From positions 1-42,708 of the forward strand of contig JAJXZT010000060.1 in the NCBI GenBank assembly GCA_021779935.1: a stretch of DNA of 42,708 nt, given 5' to 3'. The notes below the pieces were generated by a model. That model was not told the DNA's origin, did not search any database, and saw only the letters and a list, made by a program, of their open reading frames with translations. This DNA comes from Acidobacteriota bacterium. GTDB taxonomy: Bacteria; Acidobacteriota; Terriglobia; Terriglobales; Acidobacteriaceae. The position numbers and the translations under genes were made by a program. Below, piece after piece: positions 9,839-18,614 of the stretch (position 1 is the first letter of the stretch; every line of letters begins with the position of its first letter).

Positions 9839-10228
9839 ATGGAACGGCAAAACATTTCCAGTGGGACGCCATGGGAAGCCACGGTTGGCTACTCCAGGGC
9901 GGTGAAGGTTGGGCGATTTGTAACGGTTTCCGGCACGACGGCGGTGGGGCCGGAGGGAAAGATTGTGGGCATTGGCAACGCCTACGAACAGGCGAAGCAG
10001 TGCTTCCGCAACATCGAAACCGCGCTGAATAAGGCCGGTGCGGGCATGGAAAACGTGGTGCGGACGCGGATGTTCGTGGTGCACTACGAGGACTGGCAGC
10101 AGGTCGGCCGGGCACACGGCGAGTTCTTCCGCGACATAAGGCCATGCGCGACGATGGTGGGTGTAACGTGGCTGGTGGACCCGGCGATGCTGGTGGAGAT
10201 TGAAGTGGACGCCGTGCTGCCTGCGTGA
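9839..10228 (+). CDS. Rid family protein (RidA/YjgF-like)
   Basis: The product (about 129 residues) has the Rid fold pattern: [31 protein letters not shown], the helix [20 protein letters not shown] and the C-terminal VEIEVDAV. RidA proper removes reactive enamines and needs an Arg in a PARSxVE motif. Here the matching stretch is [12 protein letters not shown], with Ala in place of that Arg, so classical imine deaminase activity is unlikely. This points to one of the Rid4-7 subfamilies of unknown function. ATG codons at 9827 and 9830 are alternative starts. About 220 bases of empty sequence precede it. Confidence 0.85.
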   Translation: MERQNISSGTPWEATVGYSRAVKVGRFVTVSGTTAVGPEGKIVGIGNAYEQAKQCFRNIETALNKAGAGMENVVRTRMFVVHYEDWQQVGRAHGEFFRDIRPCATMVGVTWLVDPAMLVEIEVDAVLPA

Positions 10229-10332
10229 GTTGGCAGGTATTTCGGGACTCCGGAAAGAACTTTTCGGAACTTTTACTTGCCGTTTGAGTCTAGTAAGTGT
10301 AATTGTACCGATTCATTCGGAGTCATAAGACC

Positions 10333-10746
10333 ATGAACATTTTGGATTACTCTGCCAAAGATCCCGCTGCGGTGCTGGTGACGGCAACGGCGGCTGAGGC
10401 GATTGATGCGATGATTAGCCGCCGCATGGGCGCAGCGGCAATCGTCGATGACAAGGGCATCGTCGCTGGAATTTTTACCGAACGCGATGTGCTGACGAAG
10501 GTGGTGCTGAGCGGCAAGGACCCGCGCAAGCTTCCGGTGCATGAAGTGATGACCGTGCCGGTGCTAATGGCGACGCGCGGAACGGGCATTGCCGAGGCGC
10601 TACAGGTGATGATCGACAACCAGCACAGGCACCTGCCGGTGGTGGAAGAGGACGGCACGCTGATTGGAATGCTGTCGATTCGCCACGTGCTGGAGCGCAA
10701 GGTGGACGAACTGACAAAGCAACTGGCGGAGTCAGTGAAAGCGTAA
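10333..10746 (+). CDS. Protein with paired CBS domains
   Basis: The 137-residue product is built only of two CBS motifs forming one Bateman module. The first spans about 7-60 (MISRRMGAAAIVDDKGIVAGIFTERDVLTKVV) and the second about 70-128 (VMTVPVLMATRGTGIAEALQVMIDNQHRHLPVV and then GMLSIRHVLE). Such modules bind adenine nucleotides and act as regulators in trans. The start ATGAACATT at 10333 follows ATAAGACC, a weak ribosome site. A terminator hairpin follows at 10771, so it is a monocistronic unit and is not part of the hslVU operon. Confidence 0.9.
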   Translation: MNILDYSAKDPAAVLVTATAAEAIDAMISRRMGAAAIVDDKGIVAGIFTERDVLTKVVLSGKDPRKLPVHEVMTVPVLMATRGTGIAEALQVMIDNQHRHLPVVEEDGTLIGMLSIRHVLERKVDELTKQLAESVKA

Positions 10747-10770
10747 GTTCGACAGGGCAACTGTTGGCTG

Positions 10771-10794
10771 AGCCGGGAGTCAATCCCGGCTTTT
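10771..10794 (+). terminator. Intrinsic terminator after the CBS gene
   Basis: AGCCGGGA pairs with TCCCGGCT over a short loop and runs into TTTT. It lies 25 bases past the CBS gene stop. Confidence 0.8.
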
Positions 10795-10906
10795 GCTATG
10801 CATGAAGCGCGATAGGATAAGAATTTGACCGTCCATTGCCTGGCCCCAAAGGGCCGTCGAAAGGGCGGCCAGGGCCCTCCGGCTGCTATAATCGGAGATT
10901 AGTCTC

Positions 10907-11491
10907 ATGTCCAAGAACTTCTTAGTGCACTCCTACGGCTCGGAACGAGAGCCGAATCCAACGAGAATCCGCTCCACGACAGTTCTGTGTGTCCGGCGCG
11001 ACGGCAAGGTAGTAATGGCCGGCGACGGGCAGGTTACGCTGGGCGACCACGTGATCAAGCAGGGAGCGAAGAAAATCCGCCGGTTGTACCAGGAGAAGAT
11101 CCTGGCCGGATTTGCCGGATCGACGGCGGACGCTTTTTCGCTTTTTGCGCGCTTCGAGGCGAAGCTGGAGCAGTATCACGGCAACCTGGGACGCGCAGCG
11201 GTGGAACTGGCCAAGGATTGGCGTACCGATAAGTCGCTGCGCCAACTGGAGGCGTTGTTGCTGGTGGCGGACGACAAGGCGACCTACCTGCTGAGCGGCA
11301 ACGGCGACGTGATTGAGCCGGACGACGGCATCGCGGCGATCGGCAGCGGCGGTCCCTATGCGACGTCGGCGGCCGAGGCGCTGATGGCGCATACGCAGCT
11401 TACGGCGCGGGAGATTGCCGAGGAAGCGATGCGCATCGCGGGTAAAACCTGCATCTATACAAATGATCAGCTTACGATCGAGGAACTGTAA
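10907..11491 (+). CDS. hslV: ATP-dependent protease peptidase subunit HslV
   Basis: The 194-residue product aligns along its length with HslV (ClpQ), the N-terminal-threonine peptidase of the HslUV complex. Motifs seen are [66 protein letters not shown] and the C-terminal [12 protein letters not shown]. The catalytic Thr is residue 24 or 25, so this start gives a 23-residue leader, while Escherichia coli HslV has only Met before the Thr. No start codon lies directly before the TT pair, so the leader must be cut off for activity. hslU follows, with a terminator-like hairpin between them. Confidence 0.96.
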   Translation: MSKNFLVHSYGSEREPNPTRIRSTTVLCVRRDGKVVMAGDGQVTLGDHVIKQGAKKIRRLYQEKILAGFAGSTADAFSLFARFEAKLEQYHGNLGRAAVELAKDWRTDKSLRQLEALLLVADDKATYLLSGNGDVIEPDDGIAAIGSGGPYATSAAEALMAHTQLTAREIAEEAMRIAGKTCIYTNDQLTIEEL

Positions 11492-11527
11492 GCGACGGAA
11501 GCTGGCGAAAGGCTTCCGGCTTAACCT

Positions 11528-11548
11528 GCGGCCTTCGGGCCGCTTTTT
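11528..11548 (+). terminator. Terminator-like hairpin between hslV and hslU
   Basis: GCGGCC, a TTCG tetraloop and GGCCGC are followed by five T. It sits 37 bases after the hslV stop and 25 bases before the hslU start. A second weak stem (CGGAAGC with GCTTCCG) lies just upstream at about 11495-11517. Confidence 0.8.
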
Positions 11549-11572
11549 GACGCAAAGATTCGGAGTTTCGTA

Positions 11573-12994
11573 GTGGCTATCTATTTACCCCAATCCGTGG
11601 AAGAAGAACAGCTCGCGCTGGATGAATTAACTCCGCGCGAAATCGTAGCCGAACTGGATAAGTACGTGGTGGGCCAGCACGAGGCGAAGCGCGCAGTGGC
11701 GATTGCGTTGCGCAATCGCATGCGTCGGCAGAAGCTTCCGCCGGAGATGGCGGAAGAGGTGATGCCGAAAAACATCATCATGATTGGACCCACGGGCGTG
11801 GGCAAAACGGAGATCGCGCGCCGGCTGGCGAAGCTGGCGAACTCGCCGTTCCTGAAAGTGGAGGCCTCGAAGTTTACGGAGGTCGGCTACGTGGGACGCG
11901 ACGTGGAATCGATGATCCGCGACCTGATCGAAATCGCGATTGAAATGATTCGCGAGGAAAAACTGGAAGACGTGGCCGACAAGGCGGAATTGAACGCCGA
12001 AGAACGGCTGCTGGACCTGTTGCTGCCTGCGATGCCGACCGCTCCCGCGGCAAGCGAAGGGAGCACGGTGGGATTCGGCACGCAGCCCATGCTGTTGGGC
12101 AGCGAGTCGAGCGGGCGCACGCGCGAGAAGCTGCGCCAACAGTTGCGCGAAGGCAAACTCGACGACCGCATGGTGGAGATCGAGACGCGGGAAAAGAACA
12201 TGCCGGCGTTCGAGATCATCTCCAACCAGGGCGTCGAGGAGATGGACGTCAACATCAAGGACATGCTGCCGAACATCTTCGGACAACGCACGAAGAAGCG
12301 GAAGATGAAGGTCAGCGAGGCGTTCGAGTACCTGATCCAGGAAGAAGAGCAGCGCCTGATCGATATGGACCAGGTGACGCGCACGGCGCTGGAACGGGTG
12401 GAACAGTCGGGCATTATCTTCCTCGACGAGATCGACAAAATTGCCGGACGCGAGAGCGGACACGGCGGGCCGGACGTTTCACGCGAGGGCGTGCAGCGGG
12501 ACATTCTGCCGATTGTGGAAGGGACGACGGTTAACACGCGCTATGGCATGGTGCGGACGGATCACATCCTGTTCATCGCGGCAGGAGCCTTCCACGTGTC
12601 GAAGCCGAGCGACCTGATACCGGAGTTGCAGGGGCGCTTCCCGATCCGCGTGGAACTGAAGTCGCTGACCGTGGAAGACTTCATTAAGATTCTGACGGTA
12701 CCGAAGTCGTCGCTGGTGAAGCAGTACATTGCGCTGCTGGACACGGAAGGCGTGAAGCTGGAGTTTACGCCGGATTCGCTGGAGGAGATTGCGAGCTTCG
12801 CGGCGAAGGTGAATGAAGGCACGGAGAATATCGGCGCACGGCGTTTGCATACGATCATGGAACGCGTGCTGGACGAGATCAGCTTCTCGGCGCCGGACCT
12901 GAAGGAAAAAGAAGTGAAGATCGACCGCGAATACGTCGGCAAAATGCTGACGGACATCGTGAAGGACCAGGACCTGTCGAGGTACATCCTGTAG
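11573..12994 (+). CDS. hslU: ATP-dependent protease ATPase subunit HslU
   Basis: The 473-residue product is the AAA+ unfoldase of HslUV. It has Walker A GPTGVGKT at 72-79, the pore loop GYVG at 105-108, the intermediate I domain (about 115-260), Walker B IIFLDEID at 281-288, the arginine-rich C-domain and the terminal DLSRYIL tail that docks into HslV. It starts with GTG. The length is slightly above the usual 440-465, the extra residues lying in the I domain ([17 protein letters not shown]). It follows hslV by 81 bases; the hairpin between them could lower hslU readthrough or mark a separate promoter. Confidence 0.97.
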   Translation: MAIYLPQSVEEEQLALDELTPREIVAELDKYVVGQHEAKRAVAIALRNRMRRQKLPPEMAEEVMPKNIIMIGPTGVGKTEIARRLAKLANSPFLKVEASKFTEVGYVGRDVESMIRDLIEIAIEMIREEKLEDVADKAELNAEERLLDLLLPAMPTAPAASEGSTVGFGTQPMLLGSESSGRTREKLRQQLREGKLDDRMVEIETREKNMPAFEIISNQGVEEMDVNIKDMLPNIFGQRTKKRKMKVSEAFEYLIQEEEQRLIDMDQVTRTALERVEQSGIIFLDEIDKIAGRESGHGGPDVSREGVQRDILPIVEGTTVNTRYGMVRTDHILFIAAGAFHVSKPSDLIPELQGRFPIRVELKSLTVEDFIKILTVPKSSLVKQYIALLDTEGVKLEFTPDSLEEIASFAAKVNEGTENIGARRLHTIMERVLDEISFSAPDLKEKEVKIDREYVGKMLTDIVKDQDLSRYIL

Positions 12995-13017
12995 TCGAGA
13001 GAATTGCGCGGTTTCGG

Positions 13018-13043
13018 GCGGCGGGCTTCGGCCTGCCGCTTTT
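13018..13043 (+). terminator. Intrinsic terminator after hslU
   Basis: GCGGCGGGC, loop TTCG and GCCTGCCGC form a nine-pair stem with one G-T wobble, followed by TTTT. It closes the hslVU unit. Confidence 0.85.
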
Positions 13044-13124
13044 GCTTGGCGGAAAATAAAATCGCGCCGGGCAATCGCGTAAGCGTCGCCCTGGCGCGCG
13101 AGTTAAGAAAAAGAATGACTGCGA

Positions 13125-13535
13125 TTATCCGTTTGATTTTTTGTGACAATCCATGCACTTGCCAACGCCCGGGACTCCCGGCTTGCCGGCATTCGCCTTG
13201 TGGCAGTCGATGCAGATACCAGACTTTGCCATCGCGTCATGGAACGCGAACTCGGTCTTGGTGGTCACCGGCGGCACGGCGGGTGTCTTGTGGCAATCCT
13301 GGCATTTCTCGTGAGGAGTAGCGAGCGCCTTGGCTGGCTTCGAGGCATGGTGGCAGGTGGCGCACTTTCCACCTGCGGCTTTCATGTGGGCCATGTGATC
13401 GAATTTCACGCTGCCCATGGGATTGCCCTTCAAGAGAACCGTCCCAGGAGCCTTTTCCTGCGCAAAGCCGATCGCGGCTAAAAGTAGAAACGAAAGCCCG
13501 AGCAAAAGAACTGACAGGTTACGAGTATTTTTCAC
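13125..13535 (-). CDS. Exported tetraheme c-type cytochrome
   Basis: From the GTG at 13535 (GGAGG seven bases upstream) the product has 136 residues. A signal peptide covers 1-25 (cleavage near GFA-QEK). Four heme-binding CxxCH motifs are present: CATCH 58-62, CQDCH 78-82, CIDCH 108-112 and CMDCH 127-131. FDHMAH and FHDAM provide candidate distal histidines. This resembles the small class III / c7-c3 type multiheme cytochromes that shuttle electrons in the periplasm. An in-frame ATG further upstream (13616) lacks a good ribosome site and would bury the signal peptide. No partner oxidoreductase is adjacent. Confidence 0.92.
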   Translation of the reverse strand: MKNTRNLSVLLLGLSFLLLAAIGFAQEKAPGTVLLKGNPMGSVKFDHMAHMKAAGGKCATCHHASKPAKALATPHEKCQDCHKTPAVPPVTTKTEFAFHDAMAKSGICIDCHKANAGKPGVPGVGKCMDCHKKSNG

Positions 13536-13826
13536 AGCGCCTCCAAACACAACAGCATCAGTACAACGCGATGGGAAACCATACAGCGAGCGGATAGTAG
13601 CAAATAGGTGCCGCACGGGAATGTGACCGATAACCCGCTTCCAGGTGATGCGCGATGCCGAAAGCCGCGATGGACGGGCATGGAGGATGGCACAAATTGA
13701 GACATTGCCGGCGCAACCGGGGGCATCCGAATTGACACTTGGGTCGCAAATTCGTAACTTAAGCCAACGAGTCTGTTCCGGGCGATGTGGGCATGCCGGA
13801 ACGGCAATCCAATGAATTAAAAAGGG

Positions 13827-14309
13827 ATGACGATGAGGAACCTTGCGCTACGGATGGTGGCGGGGCTGTGCCTGGGTGCGCTGCTCTGCGGTGTGGCATT
13901 TGGGGCTGACGCTGCGAAACCCTCGGCAGTTGGGAAATGGAAATTAAATATCAAGAAAAGCGATTTTGGAGGGGCACCCGCGCCCAAAAGCATCCTGCTG
14001 ACGGTGACCAAGGATGGTTCCAGCGATTTTGAATGGACGGTCGCGGGAGTGGATGCGAGCGGCAAGAAGATCAGCGAATCCTACAAAGGCAAGGCGGACG
14101 GCGTCTTTGTGCCGATACAGGGTACGGATATCCGAGCAGCCTACATGTGGGAGGGTGACACGCTGGTCGAGCAGTTCGAGAGGCCGGATCACTCGACGAG
14201 CGTGAATCGCATTACGTTCTCAACGGACGGACACCACATGACCATCCAGTCGACAACCAAGAGTCCCAAGGGACTGACGTACGCGACGGAAATCTTTGAC
14301 CGGCTGTAG
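13827..14309 (+). CDS. Exported protein, paralogue of the next gene
   Basis: The 160-residue product begins with a signal peptide (to about residue 27, CGVAFGADA). The mature part has the pattern VGKWKLNIKKSDFGGAPAP, then beta strands ending in TFSTDGHHMTIQSTT. The same layout (W-x-L-x-KSDF ... FS-DG--MTI) recurs in the next gene, so the two are tandem paralogues. The fold looks like a small beta-barrel or lipocalin-like domain, but no family is recognised. ATG at 13833 (AAGGG six bases before) is the better start by its ribosome site; it removes two residues. Confidence 0.75.
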   Translation: MTMRNLALRMVAGLCLGALLCGVAFGADAAKPSAVGKWKLNIKKSDFGGAPAPKSILLTVTKDGSSDFEWTVAGVDASGKKISESYKGKADGVFVPIQGTDIRAAYMWEGDTLVEQFERPDHSTSVNRITFSTDGHHMTIQSTTKSPKGLTYATEIFDRL

Positions 14310-14317
14310 AAAATCCC

Positions 14318-14752
14318 ATGGATCATTCCGACGCAAATTCGGCAAATCTTCTGGACGAACGCAGCCGCGCACAGGGCAGATGGGTGCTTGACAAGGAGAA
14401 GTCAGACTTTAGAGGCGAGCCCATGCCGAGACAGCGCGTGATTCATATAACCTGTTCCAGTGAGAGCCGGTTTGCGTGGGTGATGCAGGGGATCTCCGCA
14501 GAGGGCCAGGCGATTGAAAGCGCATGGTCGGGCCCGGTGGACGGAACTCCATGCGAAGTGCAAGGACGGCCGGGGTGGAAGATGGCGTTCCACTGGCAAG
14601 GCGAGATGCTGCTGACCGAGGCGACGACTCCGGTGAGCACTCGCAGGGAAGAGACTCAGTTCTCCGGCGATGGAAAGACGATGACGATTCGCGGAGTGGA
14701 GACGCGCGAGAGCGGCGAGCGGCGGTGGATGGAAGTGTACGAGCGGAAGTAG
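14318..14752 (+). CDS. Cytoplasmic paralogue of the preceding exported protein
   Basis: The 144-residue product repeats the architecture of the gene just before it: GRWVLDKEKSDFRGEPMPRQ near the N-terminus, AFHWQGEMLLTEATTP in the middle and FSGDGKTMTIRGVETRES near the end. Unlike its neighbour it has no signal peptide; it starts with a polar stretch (MDHSDANSANLLDERSRAQ). The gap between the two genes is eight bases, so they form an operon. Function is unknown. The pair probably arose by tandem duplication followed by loss or gain of the export signal. Confidence 0.72.
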   Translation: MDHSDANSANLLDERSRAQGRWVLDKEKSDFRGEPMPRQRVIHITCSSESRFAWVMQGISAEGQAIESAWSGPVDGTPCEVQGRPGWKMAFHWQGEMLLTEATTPVSTRREETQFSGDGKTMTIRGVETRESGERRWMEVYERK

Positions 14753-14813
14753 CAGTAAGGTGTTTCGTTCGTCGAGCAAACTTGAAACGGAAGTGGCTTT
14801 TCGAATTTTTAAA

Positions 14814-16088
14814 ATGACAAATCTCAATCAGCAAAGTTCAGACGACAGTCAAGCAGCCAGCCAACAGCTCCGCGAACAGTACCATGCCTTCAAGGCAAGA
14901 GGCCTTAAGCTCGACCTTACACGTGGCAAACCATCCTCGGCCCAACTGGCCTTGAGCACGGAGTTACTATCGCTTCCCGGTTCGGCGGATTTCACTGCCG
15001 AAGACGCGGTGGATACGCGCAACTACGGCGGTCTGCAAGGGCTGATGGAGGCGCGGCGGCTGTTCTCCGGGATGCTGGGGGCGGCGCCGGAGCAGATCGT
15101 GGTTGCCAATAACGCGAGCCTTGCCCTGATGCATGATGTCGTGGTGTTCGCGTTGCTCAAGGGAACATGCGACAGCACCGCGCCATGGTCGAAGCAATCC
15201 GAGATTGCGTTCCTGTGTCCCGTGCCCGGCTATGACCGGCATTTCAAAATCTGCGAGGACTACGGCATCCGCATGATCACCGTTCCGATGAACGATGACG
15301 GGCCGGACATGGATGAAGTTGAGCGCCTGGTGGCGCAGGACGCGTCGATCAAAGGAATGTGGTGCGTCCCCAAGTACAGCAATCCCACGGGCGCAATCTA
15401 TTCGGATGCCGTGATTGAGCGGCTGGCGGCGATGAAGACCGCGGCCCCCGACTTCCGGCTTTTCTGGGACAACGCTTATTGCGCGCATCATCTGACGGAG
15501 GAACGCATCGAGATCGCCAACGTCCTGGAAGTGTGCGAACGCCACGGAAATCCGAACCGTGCATTTGTCTTCGCTTCCACGTCGAAGATCACGCTGGCCG
15601 GCGCGGGGCTCGCACTGTTCGCCTCGTCAAAAAGCAACGTAAGTTGGCTGCTCGCAAGACTCACGCCACGGACGATTGGTCCGGACAAGATCAACCAGTT
15701 GCGGCATGTTCGTTTTCTGAAAGACGAGGCGGGGATTCTGCAATTGATGGAGAGGCACAAGGCCCTGATCCGGCCCAAGTTCCAGAAGGTGCTCGAAATC
15801 TTCAGCGAAAAACTTGGCCACCAGCCCGGCGTCACCTGGAGCAAACCCAAGGGCGGGTACTTCATCACGCTGGAAGTGCCGAAGGGATGCGCCCAGCGGG
15901 TGATCGCCCTGGCGAAAGAAGCGGGCATCGCGCTGACACCTGCGGGAGCGACACATCCCTACGGGAAAGATCCAGATGACCGCACGATCCGCATTGCGCC
16001 GACGTTTCCTGCACTGGCGGAAGTTGCCCAGGCCGCGGAGGGCGTAGCTCTGTGCGTGCTGCTGGCTACGGCAGAGAAAGCGGACTGA
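14814..16088 (+). CDS. PLP-dependent aminotransferase, class I/II
   Basis: From the ATG at 14814 the product has 424 residues. It is a fold-type I aminotransferase: RNYGGLQGLMEARRLFSGMLG near 70-90, the Asn of YSNPTG (N190), FWDNAYCAHH with D219 and Y222, and the pyridoxal-binding lysine in STSKITLAGAG (K258). The sequence style matches the Asp_aminotransf subgroup exemplified by Corynebacterium AspT, so aspartate aminotransferase is the most likely activity, though substrate choice is not proven by sequence. A GTG at 14760 would add 18 residues that are not family-like. Confidence 0.9.
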   Translation: MTNLNQQSSDDSQAASQQLREQYHAFKARGLKLDLTRGKPSSAQLALSTELLSLPGSADFTAEDAVDTRNYGGLQGLMEARRLFSGMLGAAPEQIVVANNASLALMHDVVVFALLKGTCDSTAPWSKQSEIAFLCPVPGYDRHFKICEDYGIRMITVPMNDDGPDMDEVERLVAQDASIKGMWCVPKYSNPTGAIYSDAVIERLAAMKTAAPDFRLFWDNAYCAHHLTEERIEIANVLEVCERHGNPNRAFVFASTSKITLAGAGLALFASSKSNVSWLLARLTPRTIGPDKINQLRHVRFLKDEAGILQLMERHKALIRPKFQKVLEIFSEKLGHQPGVTWSKPKGGYFITLEVPKGCAQRVIALAKEAGIALTPAGATHPYGKDPDDRTIRIAPTFPALAEVAQAAEGVALCVLLATAEKAD

Positions 16089-16239
16089 ATCGTCCACTGG
16101 AAGTTCCCGTTTGACGGTTCATGCGTCAATAGCGTACCGCCGCAGGGTGTCGCTTTGGTGTTCGTTTTTTGTAACAAACACAAGATTTTCTCGCCTCCAA
16201 TACGACATGCGTCGTACAAGTGAGCGCCGGAGGTGGAGT

Positions 16240-16692
16240 ATGCGCTCAATCGGAATCTGCCTTCTTACATTGCACTTAGCTATCCTCACATTCACAACTG
16301 CAGCGAACGGACAAGTCTGCACGGCGATAACGACCGTCCGAATGACCTGTCAGGCAGGTACCTGCAAAAGCAGCACCATGGTCGCCGTGTGCTATGGAAT
16401 GGATCTCCTTCGACGTTGCTATCCGGAAGAGAGTAAAGTTCCGGCCTATTGCTGTGGAGGTGAAATTCCGCAGGCCTGGTCCGGCTTCTGCCAGGGGATT
16501 GTGCAGGCGAAGAATGATCCCGCAGCCCTGATGGTCGGCATGCAAGCAACACCTTGGAAACCCCTTTACATACTCAGTTGTTCTGGGGAGTACGTCATCG
16601 TCAAATGGGAAGACTTGGCAGCCCATCGAAAAGCTATCCCTGATGGCGGAAGCAGCGAAGCAATACCATATTTCACGAAACGTGGTTTCTAG
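16240..16692 (+). CDS. Exported cysteine-rich protein
   Basis: The ATG at 16240 follows GGAGGTGGAGT, a strong ribosome site. The 150-residue product has a signal peptide (about 1-23, ending TTAANGQ) and about ten cysteines in the mature part (VCTAITTVRMTCQAGTC, CYGMDLLRRCYP, YCCGGEIP, FCQGIV, LSCSG), probably forming disulfides. I do not recognise the family. It ends ten bases before the next exported protein, so the two form an operon. Codon use is less GC-biased than in core genes. Confidence 0.72.
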   Translation: MRSIGICLLTLHLAILTFTTAANGQVCTAITTVRMTCQAGTCKSSTMVAVCYGMDLLRRCYPEESKVPAYCCGGEIPQAWSGFCQGIVQAKNDPAALMVGMQATPWKPLYILSCSGEYVIVKWEDLAAHRKAIPDGGSSEAIPYFTKRGF

Positions 16693-16702
16693 GAGGCTGG
16701 CC

Positions 16703-17731
16703 ATGCGCACAGGTTGGCTTGCATTGATCCTGACATGTGCCCTCAGCGGTCTCCACGGGCAGGAGCGGCTGAAGCTTCACATGAATCGCGCCGTTCCGGT
16801 CGCAGATGTATACGCGAATTTCATGATGGCCCCTTTCCGTTGCGATGCGGACAACAACGCCTACTTCATTGCTCCGCAGTTTCAGCCCACGGCTTCTTCC
16901 GGAATAGTGTTGAGAGTGTCTGCCGACGGACAGAGGGTAACGCGCTACAACTTGAATTCGGTAACGGACATCAAGAGCACGGGCCTTGTTGAGTACGCAG
17001 TGGGAAGTCCGGGTGAGGTGTACGCACTCACTCAAGATCAGCGTAGTAGAGATACGGTGATCGTCAAGTTCGACAAGAACGGTGCGGTGAAAAGCGTGAT
17101 TCGGCTCAACACGTCTGGAATCGTGCCTCGTCAACTGGGGGTTCTTCCCTCTGGAAGCTTCTTTCTCGCGGGACTGAAATACCAACAAACAGATCACGGG
17201 GCGCAAGTACACCCGTACACCTCCATGTTTAACGAGAGGGGCCAATTCCTACAGCCGATACGCCTCGCAGGCGATCTTAAGCCTGATCCAAAAGACGCCA
17301 AGGTTGTGATCGGCAGCAGCCTGGGGAAGTATGAATCCGAGTTAGATCAGAGTCTCGCTGTGCGGGGAGATGACGGCCAATTGTACTTTGTACGGTTCGG
17401 ACCGAAGGCCCTAGTCTTTGCTTTGTCTGCTGCCGGAGAAGTCCACGAGCTGTTTGCCCTAAGTCCTCCCAGTCCAAGGTCAGAGCTGGCTGACGTGCGC
17501 GTTGCCGGTGGACGAATGGCTGTTGAGTATGTGGAGTCTGACAACAAGACGAATCAGACAGCGAAGGTTTACATCAACATAGTGGACCTGGCGACGGGAG
17601 AAACCGTACAAAAGTACTGGCATCAAGACTGGCGAATCGGCGTAGCCCTGGCCTGTTATTCGCCAGAGGATTTTACATTTCTTTCAGCCGCCGAGAATGG
17701 ACAACTACAGTTGGTGCACGCTGTGCCGTGA
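16703..17731 (+). CDS. Exported protein, possible beta-propeller
   Basis: The ATG at 16703 has AGGAGG at good spacing. The 342-residue product starts with a signal peptide (MRTGWLALILTCALSGLHGQ). The mature part has repeated strand patterns such as RVSADGQRVTRYNL, YALTQDQRSRDTVIVKFDKNGAVKSVIRL and MFNERGQFLQPIRL, the style of short propeller blades without a clear WD or NHL signature. No catalytic motif is seen. It is the second gene of the two-gene exported unit. Confidence 0.7.
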   Translation: MRTGWLALILTCALSGLHGQERLKLHMNRAVPVADVYANFMMAPFRCDADNNAYFIAPQFQPTASSGIVLRVSADGQRVTRYNLNSVTDIKSTGLVEYAVGSPGEVYALTQDQRSRDTVIVKFDKNGAVKSVIRLNTSGIVPRQLGVLPSGSFFLAGLKYQQTDHGAQVHPYTSMFNERGQFLQPIRLAGDLKPDPKDAKVVIGSSLGKYESELDQSLAVRGDDGQLYFVRFGPKALVFALSAAGEVHELFALSPPSPRSELADVRVAGGRMAVEYVESDNKTNQTAKVYINIVDLATGETVQKYWHQDWRIGVALACYSPEDFTFLSAAENGQLQLVHAVP

Positions 17732-17808
17732 TCGACGCCTGGACCTTATTAGAAGCAACAGTGCGAAGGCGCGCGGGGTCAGTCCCCCCATTCGCTTGCA
17801 AGGCAAAC

Positions 17809-18459
17809 TCAGCGAGCCTGTTCGTACGCGTGTTTCTGCTGAAGGGCTTCGATGGCGGCTTGGGCGCGTTGTTCGAAGTGAGCGGCTTTGGCTTCGAGTG
17901 CGGGCAACGGATGGGCGAGGTCGCCGCGCATGGTAAACAGGCCGTCCTGCTCCAGACGCTTGCCGACTTCGAAGAGCTTCGCCGTGGTCGTTCCCAAGTA
18001 GAGAGAATCGCAGGGATCGGCGACCAATACTGGTCCCGGCGAAAGGCGCGTGCCGAGCCAGAAAATTTTGTCGAGAACGGCCTCGGAGATTTGTTCTTCG
18101 GTGGCGTGCTCGAAGGACCAGGTTCCCTGCCTGAAGTTGAGAAAACGGCTGGAGAGCGGAATGGGCTGGCGCTTGCCGCTGCGGAGAAATTCAAGCTGCT
18201 TGCGGTCGGTTTCCTTGCGCAGGGCGTTGATGACGACGTTGCGCGCGTCCTTCTCGTCGAGCGAGGGCAGTTTGTCGACAACGGTCAGCGAGAGGTGCAC
18301 GGCGATGTCGGCGTGCAGACCGCTGCCATCGGCCAGTTGCACGACACCGTGCAGGACGTGGAAATCCGCGCCGGAGGTGGACTTGTGAAAAGGCCATTCG
18401 AAGTCGAACTGTAGCGGAATTCCGCTGAGCGTGATGTAAGCAAGTGTCTGATTCGCCAT
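17809..18459 (-). CDS. Conserved hypothetical protein
   Basis: The product has 216 residues from the ATG at 18459 (an upstream TTG would add three). It has no signal peptide. The first part is beta-rich (TLAYITLSGIPLQFDFEWPFHKS, HVLHGVVQLADGSGLHADIAVHLSLTVV), the middle holds LVADPCDSLYLGTTTAKL and the end is a charged helix, perhaps a coiled coil (LEAKAAHFEQRAQAAIEALQ). I do not recognise the family. Its codon use is like that of core genes. Confidence 0.7.
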   Translation of the reverse strand: MANQTLAYITLSGIPLQFDFEWPFHKSTSGADFHVLHGVVQLADGSGLHADIAVHLSLTVVDKLPSLDEKDARNVVINALRKETDRKQLEFLRSGKRQPIPLSSRFLNFRQGTWSFEHATEEQISEAVLDKIFWLGTRLSPGPVLVADPCDSLYLGTTTAKLFEVGKRLEQDGLFTMRGDLAHPLPALEAKAAHFEQRAQAAIEALQQKHAYEQAR

Positions 18460-18614
18460 GCGATCCAATGGAGCGTCGCCGGCGAATTGCCCGCAACATA
18501 CTCCTGCCTCAGATATCGTTTCGATTCCCCAGCCAGGTTTGCCCAGCGGGTTCCCACGAGGCGCGTCCGGTGAGCAGCGCTGCTAGAGCAGATGCCGCGA
18601 CGCGCGAAGTGTAT

